A DNA stretch of 12,140 nucleotides. It comes from Saprospiraceae bacterium. Its GTDB lineage: Bacteria > Bacteroidota > Bacteroidia > Chitinophagales > Saprospiraceae. The DNA is taken from the NCBI GenBank assembly GCA_016714785.1, contig JADKCC010000021.1, positions 1-12,140 of the forward strand, given 5' to 3'. Made by a program: the position numbers and the translations under genes. The notes beneath the pieces are model-generated. The model was given only the letters and a program-made list of their open reading frames with translations, was not told the DNA's origin and did no database searches. The first letter of the stretch is position 1; every line of letters begins with the position of its first letter. This document shows, in pieces, positions 1 through 6,575 of the stretch.

Positions 1-1652
1 TTTATTCACCAAAAGAATATCAAAAAATCTGATGGTACTGAGTATAATGTTTATACTGACGGATTAAAATATACACTACCATAGATTCGACCTATCAGCA
101 ATATGCAGAGCAAGCAGTCTTTGAGCACATGAAAGCGAATCAAGAGCGTTTTGGCGAGTTTGGAAATCTAAAGATCCATGGGCCTATGAAACTGATGACT
201 ATCAAAAAAATTGCGCGCTGATATTCTCGAAAGTCAATGTAAGGATCTGAAAGATATTTGAGTATGCGCAATAAGTATTTAGGCAAGGCTTTAGTAGATG
301 TAGAAGAAAAATATCCTGGATTACCGTTGTCGAACAATGTCATAAAATCTTGGACTCTATACAACAAAACCTGACGACTTGGCACAATGCGACCCCAAAA
401 TGCAAAATTGGACATAGTCTATCAGGATAGATACCATAGACTAATTAACAACGGAATCTGGCTTGATATCGTCTTTCAAGAATATAAAGACTTACAAAGA
501 ATTTAAGAAAGAGTTTGCCTATTCCTATCAAGATGAAGGTCTTTGATTATGAGTTGGAGAGAAAGAAGTAGAAATGTCGCCTTACGACTCTGTGAGGTAT
601 CACAGAATGTACCTGCAGGCTGGTATGCTTGCAGTGGAGCCTAATACTGGATTTGTCAAGGCATGGGTCGGTGGTATCAATCATAAGTATTTTAAGTACG
701 ATCACGCTTCTATGCGGAGATCAGTAGGATCCACAATCAAACCATTTGTATATTTGCAAGCAATGGCGGTTGCCAATATTGCACCTTGTGGAGCAGTATG
801 AAGACATACAATACACGATATCTCCGGCTGATTCGGGATTTGATATGGTGGAAGAATGGTCACCTGCGAACGCAGAGGAAAAATTTTCAAAGAGAAAGTA
901 TAATCTTTTCCAAGGACTATCTGAATCAAAAATTCCATCAGTGTGAAATTGTTGAAGGAGATGGGCACGGTGGCACCAGTGAGAGACTTGCTTCATAATC
1001 TTGGGATTGATAAAAATCTGAGATTGCCCAATGGACAGCTAGCGGTACCGAAGTTGCCGTCCATCTGTCTTGGAGCAGTGGATCTTACACTAATAGAGAT
1101 GTCTGGTGCTTATAGCGCTTTTAGTAATAATGGTACTTATGTGCAGCCAGTATTCATCTCTCGAATAGAAGACAAAAATGGTAAGGTCATTTATCAAAGG
1201 TATTCCCAATAGGAAATCAGCAGTAAATCCTTTATATAATGCCGTAATGTTGGCTATGTTACAAAATAATGTATCTGGAAATGTTAGGGTAAAATCACAA
1301 ATAGGTGGTAAGACAGGCACTACCAATGACTTTGCAGATGGTTGGTTTATGGGTGTCACCACACTGGCCATAGGTGTTTGGACAGGTGGAGATGATAAAT
1401 GGATAAGATTTCTTACGCTAGACGATGGTCAAGGTTCTGTGATGGCTAGACCTATCGTCCAGAAGTTTTTGCAAAAAATTGGAGTCTGATGAAACCTGTG
1501 GTTATGATGTGGGGGCCACTTTTCCCATACCACCTACTGGCTATGATGAAATGATAGATTGTGATCTATTTAGATCTGTCCGTTCATCTTCTGAGCGCTA
1601 TCTTACTAGGAAAGCAAAGGCATCCAAGGAAGAATTTGATGATGAGTTCTGA
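1..1652 (+). CDS. Class A penicillin-binding protein (PBP1A type), C-terminal part, multiply frameshifted
   Basis: This is the linker and transpeptidase half of a bifunctional peptidoglycan synthase; the N-terminal glycosyltransferase (GT51) half lies left of the window. Transpeptidases of this family crosslink peptidoglycan stems in the periplasm. All three penicillin-binding motifs are visible once the frames are joined: STIK with catalytic Ser at 730-732 and Lys at 739-741, SKN near 926-935 (restored by adding one A to a homopolymer), and KTGTT at 1310-1324. Upstream, YTDGLK then IYTTIDS (about 50-90) matches the family linker. The C-terminus ends in DEF before TGA at 1650-1652. I count about ten frame changes, for example an A run near 68, a T run near 143, an extra G near 789, an extra base near 1190 and an A run near 1480. 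Most are single-base and in short homopolymers, so sequencing error is likelier than decay, but a pseudogene cannot be excluded. Family call is firm; gene integrity is not. Confidence 0.85.
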
Positions 1653-1666
1653 TTTTATTTAAGATT

Positions 1667-1878
1667 CGGTGATCGGGTGATCTTGTGATAAGGTGATCTG
1701 CGATCCGTTATTCAAAACCTTCAATTGTTCGTCATTCGATTGTTCGTCCTTCAGATTATTCGTTGTTCATCGTTCGGTTGCTCGTCATTCGGTTGTTCAA
1801 ATCATTCAGCTGTTCAAATCCTTCGGTTGTTCAAATCATTCAGCTGTTCAAATCCTTCGGTTGTTAGTCGTTAGTTTC
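1667..1878 (+). repeat. Degenerate 15-17 bp tandem repeat array, copy 1
   Basis: The array starts about 15 bp after the PBP stop codon. A leader of short GTGATC-type words ends in GTGATCTGCGATCCG; then come some ten units of consensus TTCGGTTGTTCGTCC, some lengthened to TTCGGTTGTTCAAATCC. The units are purine-poor on this strand. The same two-part structure recurs at 5180-5308 and 8229-8476, each time directly after the stop codon of a + strand gene. Reading frames across it give only low-complexity Ser/Cys/Phe peptides, so I treat it as noncoding. Function unknown. Confidence 0.85.
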
Positions 1879-1967
1879 TCCCTTTCTAAACTCTATACTA
1901 GGTCATTTTGAAGGAGCTTTAGCGACTGAGAAACCCATATTTTTAGTCTCAAATTTTTAAAATATTA

Positions 1968-2340
1968 ACTAAAGTTTCGGACCAAATTTTGCACAATAAC
2001 TACTCTCATAACCTTGAATCAAATTAATTGTGCTCTTTGGGGCTAATGATTATACTATAGGTTTGGCATTGTCGCTCGAGCCGCGACTGGCTTTTACTTT
2101 TTGCATTGCCAAAAAAGTAAACAAAACGCTAGTTCCATAAATCTCCGCGTACCGGAACAGGCTCCCAAGGAGGCACACCCTTGGTATTACTACATCTCCC
2201 AAAACAATATGTTTACGTCGTATTTCTAAATCTCCTTGTAAATTGTTTTAAAGTATTGATTATCAGTATTATAAAGTAAGTTACTATTTAATTAATTAAA
2301 ATGTAATTAGTTGACATTAATCCATTTATCAACTCCGAAC
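1968..2340. repeat. Intergenic repeat R1, copy a (about 370 bp, hairpin-rich)
   Basis: This copy is directly repeated at 2504-2847, with several small indels and one of about 24 bp near the end. It contains four possible hairpins: GTCGC/GCGAC (2071-2075 with 2083-2087), a 10 bp TTTACTTTTT stem (2093-2102 with 2112-2121), GTTCC/GGAAC (2132-2136 with 2154-2158) and CTCC/GGAG with loop CAA (2162-2172). Two of these stems are kept by compensatory changes in copy b. I see no transposase or credible ORF. I recall similar hairpin-rich intergenic sequences in Bacteroidota but cannot verify this. It may be a REP-like element or a structured RNA. Confidence 0.8.
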
Positions 2341-2345
2341 TTCAG

Positions 2346-2503
2346 TCATTTACTTATTTCTTTTTATAAAGATGTCAGAGCTAACGCTCCTTATTGTCAT
2401 TTACATATATCGCTTTATAAAGATGTCAGGGCTACGCCCCTTATTGTCATTTACTTATGTCTCTTTATAAAGATGTCAGAGCTAACGCTCCTTATTGTCA
2501 TTT
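2346..2503. repeat. Three tandem 50-51 bp repeats with internal hairpin
   Basis: The word GATGTCAG recurs at 2371, 2422 and 2472, giving a period of 51 then 50 bp, and each unit ends in CTTATTGTCATTTAC. Each unit has a 4 bp hairpin: GAGC/GCTC with loop TAAC in units 1 and 3, GGGC/GCCC with loop TAC in unit 2. The array sits exactly between the two R1 copies, and its last unit runs straight into copy b. It appears noncoding. Confidence 0.8.
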
Positions 2504-2847
2504 ACTAAAGTTTCAGCAAATTTTTGCATAATAACTCTCATAACCTTGAATCAAATTCAATTGTGCTCTTGGGGGCTAATGATTATACTATGGTTGAATT
2601 GTCGTCGAGCCACGACTGGCTTTTACTTTTTGCATTGCCAAAAGTAAAGCAAAAAAACGCTAGTTCCGCTAAATGCTCGCGTACCGGAACACCCCCCCAA
2701 GGGGTACACCGGTATTATTACATCTCCCAAAACAATATGTTTACGTCGTATTTCTAAATCTCCTTGTAAATTGTTTTAAATTATTGATTATCAGTATTGT
2801 AAGTAAGTTGCTATTTAATTATTTAATCCATTTATAAACTCCGAAAC
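2504..2847. repeat. Intergenic repeat R1, copy b (about 345 bp)
   Basis: This is the second copy of the repeat at 1968-2340, in the same orientation. Equivalent hairpins are GTCGT/ACGAC (2601-2605 with 2612-2616), a 9 bp TTTACTTTT stem (2622-2630 with 2640-2648), GTTCCG/CGGAAC (2663-2668 with 2685-2690) and CCCC/GGGG with loop CAA (2694-2704). No protein-coding gene is supported in it. The 1653-2871 interval therefore holds only repeat material. Confidence 0.8.
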
Positions 2848-2871
2848 ATCAGATATTAATTTAACAAAGTA

Positions 2872-3110
2872 GCATTAATATGGAAAAATTAAAAAATATT
2901 ATTCCGATCTACATTATATAATCAAGTCTATGCCAAAAATTTGTTTTACAAACAACAGAGATAATTTTTTGATAGGTAAATTTCTGTACTTATGTATCAT
3001 ATATGTAAAAATAAGTACTATATGTTAAAATTTGGATTTAGGCTTGACTTTTCGGATATTAGCCAGTATATTTGTAATATATTTTCAGAAATGTCCACTT
3101 GACTACCTCT
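2872..3110 (+). repeat. Module leader repeat, copy 1 (contains a promoter)
   Basis: This segment is about 240 bp and closely matches 5318-5567, with scattered substitutions and small indels. The most conserved stretches are around 2910-2935, 2960-2995 and 3015-3050. It ends with a Bacteroidota-type promoter and about 35 bp of presumed transcribed leader; after GACTACC(T/C)CTT the copies diverge. Conservation reaches about 170 bp upstream of the -33 element, so it could hold regulatory sites, or may simply record a recent duplication. Confidence 0.75.
3043..3074 (+). promoter_or_regulatory. Bacteroidota-type promoter of module 1
   Basis: A -33 element CTTG (3043-3046) is followed by 20 bp and a -7 element TATATTTG (3067-3074), matching the TTTG-N19-21-TANNTTTG pattern known for the Bacteroidota housekeeping sigma factor. 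The same two boxes and spacing occur at 5499-5530. The first gene downstream is now a truncated remnant. Confidence 0.6.
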
Positions 3111-3391
3111 TGGATTGAAGCATCATGTTTTAAATACTTGATTTGTAATTATTATGATGAGAATGATGAGAAGTGGGATATGATTATACCATTGAAATGT
3201 GGTGAATCATGTTGTAAAAGAGTAACACATTATATAAGAATCTCAGGAATAAATGGTTGAAAGGACCAACGGTTGTTACAGGTGATAATATCTGTACTAA
3301 TGTTCCAATCGTCATAACTGATGTAGAAGAATGCTCAGCCCAACCAGGGACAATATTAGATATTTGTAATGTTGCTTGCGCAAGATTATAA
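3111..3391 (+). pseudogene. Remnant of a cysteine-rich lipoprotein gene (paralog of 5665-6480)
   Basis: One frame reads ...CFKYLIC...CGESCCKRVTHYI and stops at 3258-3260. A second frame from 3263 continues GPTVVTGDNICTNVPI...CNVACARL to TAA at 3389-3391. The intact lipoprotein downstream has CSTDGCCVDVTHYC and a C-terminus CKTAVCLN in the same order, so this is the 3' third of a paralog. The signal peptide and about two thirds of the body are missing; the remnant follows directly after the leader repeat, suggesting an internal deletion. There is also a one-base frame change at about 3258. It is unlikely to make a lipoprotein. Confidence 0.65.
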
Positions 3392-3399
3392 AATTATTA

Positions 3400-3502
3400 T
3401 CAATGTCGTTTAGTTAAACCTGTGTTTTGAAGTCCTTTCCTTTCAAGGGAATGATATAAGATAAGTAAAATCAACAAAATTATTTTAACTAAACGGCATT
3501 GA
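3400..3502. mobile_element. Possible MITE-like element with 19 bp inverted repeats
   Basis: TCAATGTCGTTTAGTTAAA (3400-3418) is the inverted complement of 3484-3502 with a single mismatch, enclosing 65 bp without an ORF. The element lies between the lipoprotein remnant and the T9SS gene and has no counterpart at the equivalent place in module 2, so it may be an insertion. I see no clear target-site duplication. A long stem-loop terminator is the alternative, but there is no T run after it. Confidence 0.5.
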
Positions 3503-3551
3503 AATTATAATTATATACTATATTCATTTTAAATTTAACACCCAATTTCTT

Positions 3552-5179
3552 ATGAAAATATTTTTATGTTTGTTTTTTCAGTTTATTGTTCTAAGTATTG
3601 TAATTGCGCAATATTCAACAGCACGTCCTTACGAGAAAATTAAATTTGAATCTATAAATCCCAAATACCATACACCATTTAATGACCCTAATTTTAAAGA
3701 CTTTGGTAGCGATGGGTACAATTGTTTTGCTGATTTAAAAACTGTAGAACCATTGGTTTATAAAAATTATATTTTTACAATATACTATAATTATATATCA
3801 TCACCAGGCCTTTTTGGAATTTATTATTTAACTTGTACCAATTTGATGATGGAAGTATTGTTTGGAGAAATGAGTTAAACAATGACAATGTTACAAATAT
3901 TGAAATACCAAGGATTATGGAAATCAATGAGGATAACGAACTAGTAGTAATAGGTCATAAAAAAATCACAGTATAATGGTGAACAATTTGTATCAGATGG
4001 GCTAATATTCCAAAGAACTTATGAGATCGATAGTGGTAATTTAATTGACTTTAACCACAGAAATTTTAACGATACTTTAGCCTATGACACTGAATATTTA
4101 TTATTTTACTCTTCTCTATTTTTTAAAGATAAAAGTAGTAATTTAAGGATAGTAGAAAGAATTAATTCTGCTGAAATTGTAGGCTTTAAAAGTTATCTTT
4201 TGGATAAAACGGGTAAATTATTAGGAAAACCAGATACAATCGTATATTCATATTTTGATGATTTTGTAAATAATGTAAATATTGCTGTGATTGGAGAAGA
4301 CTCATTGGTCATGATAGAGATAGGTTTAGATGATGTAAACGCTTTTATCATACTAAGATATCTCACTTACGATTTAAAAGTGATCAATGAAGTGAAAATT
4401 ATTTCTCCTGTTATAGATAATCTGCCATACATTAGGTTAATGGATGTATCACAAGAAAAAAAATCACTTCTCCTAAATATATGGCAATATGATAACATTA
4501 CACATTCTGAGTATAATTTGAAATTAGTATTAAGTAGATCTGGTGATATAATAAATAAAATTTCTATTCCTTTGGATTACGAAGTTTTAAGATGGAGTAA
4601 TACTAGAAATATCTTTTCTTATAACGTCCTTTTTAATTACGATATTGATCCTTCACAAAACAATCTTATTCAATTTATGTCCTGTGAAAGTGATTCAAAT
4701 TGCAAATTATTGAAGGAACATAAAGTAACCGATCCATTAAGGTTTGCCTTTGTCACTAAGTACTTTGAATATAAAGATAAAGAAATTGTACTTTTAAATG
4801 AAGGTTCCTTGAAATTTCATACTTCCGGAATAAAGGTAAATGATGACTTTGCAATAGCAAAATCTATTGTAGCTTTTAAGAAAGGAGATTTTGCCTGAAT
4901 TATTATTATCGCTTAAGTAATATTAGTGATGTAAATATCATCACCATCAAATCCTATCCCAACCCATCTTCTGGCCCACTCACCCTCAATATACGAGGCA
5001 TCACAGGCAAAGCCGATGTACGTATCTATGATATGTTCGGGCACAATGTATATGTACAGGATGGCATCACAGAAGGAGAGACAACCATGGATTTGTCAGG
5101 TTTGGCTGCGGGAACTTATATCTATAAAATATATCAAGGTAGCAAGGAGATTGGCAGCGGTCAGTGGGTGAGGATTTAG
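3552..5179 (+). CDS. T9SS-secreted protein with type A sorting domain, module 1 copy, three frameshifts
   Basis: Joining the frames gives about 542 residues. It begins with a Sec signal peptide (MKIFLCLFFQF..., probable cleavage before QYS). The body resembles the intact paralog at 6576-8228: both have a short cysteine-containing start and a motif of the form (D/S)GS(I/V)xW followed by acidic strands, plausibly a beta-propeller, though I do not recognise the family. The C-terminal 75 residues, starting SYPNPSSGPL and including DMFGHNV and LAAGTYIYKI, are a T9SS type A sorting domain, which directs passage across the outer membrane. The frame breaks are all in homopolymers: a T run near 3841, an A7 run at 3959-3965 and a T4 run near 4890. 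Because the reconstructed frame closes exactly, these look like sequencing errors. Function unknown beyond secretion. Confidence 0.75.
4962..5179 (+). repeat. Sorting-domain DNA repeat, copy 1
   Basis: These 218 bp encode the T9SS sorting domain and stop of the module 1 gene. They align without gaps to 8011-8228 with eight differences by eye (about 96 percent), whereas DNA just upstream is diverged. Most of the differences lie around the DMFG/DMLG motif and the last 25 bases. Confidence 0.85.
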
Positions 5180-5308
5180 AGATCGGGTGATATGGTCATC
5201 TTGTGATCTGCGATCCGTTATTCAAAACCTTCGATTGTTCGTCATTCGGTTGTTCGTCCTTCGGTTGCTCGTGATTCGGTTGTTCAGATCCTTCGTCGTT
5301 CGATTATC
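5180..5308 (+). repeat. Degenerate 15-17 bp tandem repeat array, copy 2
   Basis: The array starts one base after the stop codon of the T9SS gene. Its leader, including GTGATCTGCGATCCG and TTATTCAAAACCTTC, is nearly the same as in the array after the PBP gene. About five units follow, of the form TTCGGTTGTTCGTCC. It ends ten bases before the second module leader. Confidence 0.85.
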
Positions 5309-5317
5309 CCTTTATGA

Positions 5318-5567
5318 GCTTAATGTTGGAAAAAAAGTAAAAAAATATTAATCCGATCTACATTATTTAATCAAGTCTATGCCAAAAGATGTACCGACTA
5401 TTTTACACAAACAGGAGATAATTTTTTGATAGGTAAATTTCTGTACTTTTGTATCATATATGTAGAATAAGTATTATATGTTAAAATTTGGATTTAGGCT
5501 TGACTTTTTGGAAACAATCCTGTATATTTGTAAAACATTTTCAGAATAGCTTTCATGACTACCCCTT
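5318..5567 (+). repeat. Module leader repeat, copy 2 (contains a promoter)
   Basis: This is the second copy of the 2872-3110 segment, carrying the promoter of the intact lipoprotein gene. Just beyond it, CTCTTT-CTG-AAAGAG (5575-5589) could form a small hairpin in the untranslated leader. Confidence 0.75.
5499..5530 (+). promoter_or_regulatory. Bacteroidota-type promoter of module 2
   Basis: CTTG (5499-5502), 20 bp, then TATATTTG (5523-5530) fit the TTTG/TANNTTTG promoter pattern. The position is conserved with 3043-3074. A start a few bases after 5530 would leave a leader of about 100 nt before the ATG at 5639. No other promoter is evident before the T9SS gene, so the two genes may share it. 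Confidence 0.65.
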
Positions 5568-5638
5568 CATCCGGCTCTTTCTGAAAGAGACTTATATGGA
5601 ATTTTTAATTATTTTATAACTTTTTAAATTATGTTTTT

Positions 5639-5698
5639 ATGAAAATTTTCAGTAATTTGCAAACTTGCAAACTTGCAAACTTGTATTTAACCCATTAA
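5639..5698 (+). CDS. Possible leader peptide, or out-of-frame start of the lipoprotein gene
   Basis: The ATG at 5639 opens a 19-residue frame, MKIFSNLQTCKLANLYLTH, whose TAA (5696-5698) overlaps the in-frame ATG of the lipoprotein as TAATG. The 8 bp repeat at 5657-5683 sits inside it. If one repeat unit were removed, this ATG would read straight into the lipoprotein signal peptide. Its N-terminus with an early Lys is the better signal-peptide start, so this is probably the ancestral or alternate-phase start and not an independent gene. Confidence 0.4.
   Translation: MKIFSNLQTCKLANLYLTH
5657..5683 (+). repeat. 8 bp tandem repeat TTGCAAAC, 3.4 copies, at a gene start
   Basis: Three perfect TTGCAAAC units are followed by a partial TTG. 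With three units the ATG at 5639 is out of frame with the lipoprotein; with two or five units it is in frame. Short tandem repeats at this place are known substrates for slipped-strand phase variation in surface protein genes. Confidence 0.85.
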
Positions 5699-6480
5699 TG
5701 GCCATGTCGCTTGCAGTATTTTTACTCGCTTCATGTGGAAAAGAGTCAAGTAAAGAACCAATCACTTTGTTTGAAAAGGATATAGCATTTGATGCCTATA
5801 TTACTACTTTAAATAAACCTATGTCAAGTACTACTGCGATTTCTACTGGTTCTCGAGTGAGTAGTTGTGGACCATCAGATTATGGGCTCTTTTGTGCAGG
5901 GCCATCTTTTATAGTTACGGAAACGATTACAATACCTTCTACCGGTTGTCAGTTTTCTGTCAGGATGGAACTGACTGAGTGCACTTTGAATGGTGGGGGA
6001 AGTTACGTAACATTTAAATTTGTAGATTGGAATATTCTAAATGGGACTTCTACACCATGTTCTACGTATTGGGTTTATTTATTAGGTTTGCCATCACAAC
6101 AATTTAATGATGAAGTTGACTTATTAGAGGCCGAATTGAGTGAGTTATATATTAATCAATTTATGACAGGCTATGTTACTAATAATCCTATAAGTGGGAA
6201 TTGCCAAAATACTACATATTTTCATTCTGTATTTTTTAAGCCGTTGTGCACCATAAGGTGCGAAAGTAGAACTGAATCAAATTCATCTTATTACAATGTG
6301 GTTTGTTCTACAGATGGATGTTGTGTTGATGTGACACATTATTGTATTAAAAATGGTGTAGTAGAACCCGACGGTCCTTATAGTCAGCTATTATCAGAGT
6401 GTACAAATTTTATTCCAAGCCCTTGTCCACGAAAAGGTCAGCCTTTAAGTTTTTGCAAAACTGCCGTCTGTCTAAATTAA
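5665..6480 (+). CDS. Cysteine-rich lipoprotein, function unknown
   Basis: The protein has a lipoprotein signal peptide with a hydrophobic stretch and lipobox LASC; the lipidated Cys is at 5734-5736. The mature part has 16 further cysteines, including GCCVDVTHYC near the C-terminus and a terminal CKTAVCLN, suggesting a disulfide-stabilised exported domain. I do not recognise the family. The start is uncertain: TTG at 5665 gives the longest open frame, ATG at 5698 gives a short signal peptide lacking a positive charge, and ATG at 5639 would give the best one (early Lys, about 28 residues) if one 8 bp repeat unit were absent. The gene follows a clear promoter and precedes the T9SS gene by 95 bp, so the two are probably expressed together. 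A truncated paralog stands at the equivalent place in module 1. Confidence 0.75.
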   Translation: MQTCKLVFNPLMAMSLAVFLLASCGKESSKEPITLFEKDIAFDAYITTLNKPMSSTTAISTGSRVSSCGPSDYGLFCAGPSFIVTETITIPSTGCQFSVRMELTECTLNGGGSYVTFKFVDWNILNGTSTPCSTYWVYLLGLPSQQFNDEVDLLEAELSELYINQFMTGYVTNNPISGNCQNTTYFHSVFFKPLCTIRCESRTESNSSYYNVVCSTDGCCVDVTHYCIKNGVVEPDGPYSQLLSECTNFIPSPCPRKGQPLSFCKTAVCLN

Positions 6481-6527
6481 CATTATGTTACTTGAAATCA
6501 AAATTTAGTTTTTAATTTAAATAAGCG

Positions 6528-6557
6528 ATGAGTATGAGTAGAGATACTCATACTCAT
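6528..6557. promoter_or_regulatory. Perfect 13 bp stem-loop with GAGA loop before the T9SS gene
   Basis: ATGAGTATGAGTA (6528-6540) is exactly complementary to 6545-6557, with loop GAGA (6541-6544), a GNRA-type tetraloop in RNA. It lies between the lipoprotein stop and the likely ATG at 6576. No T run follows, so a standard intrinsic terminator is unlikely. It could control readthrough, mRNA stability or translation, or be a protein-binding dyad in DNA. Confidence 0.6.
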
Positions 6558-6575
6558 TATAACATATTTTCAGTC

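Noticed and set aside
140..415. - strand open frame at the left edge, and other antisense frames within 1-1652
   Set aside because: They overlap the PBP linker and transpeptidase on the + strand and show no family features.
2311..2757. Open frames over the R1 and 50 bp repeats, including a repeated FYKDVRA-like peptide
   Set aside because: They follow noncoding repeat structure, lack recognisable domains and change frame between repeat units of 50 and 51 bp.
1968..2847. R1 repeats as an insertion sequence or retron
   Set aside because: There is no transposase or reverse transcriptase reading frame in any frame, and no terminal inverted repeats around the copies.
6528..6575. ATG at 6528 as start of the T9SS gene
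   Set aside because: It lies inside a perfect 13 bp hairpin and would add polar residues before the signal peptide; ATG 6576 gives a normal one.
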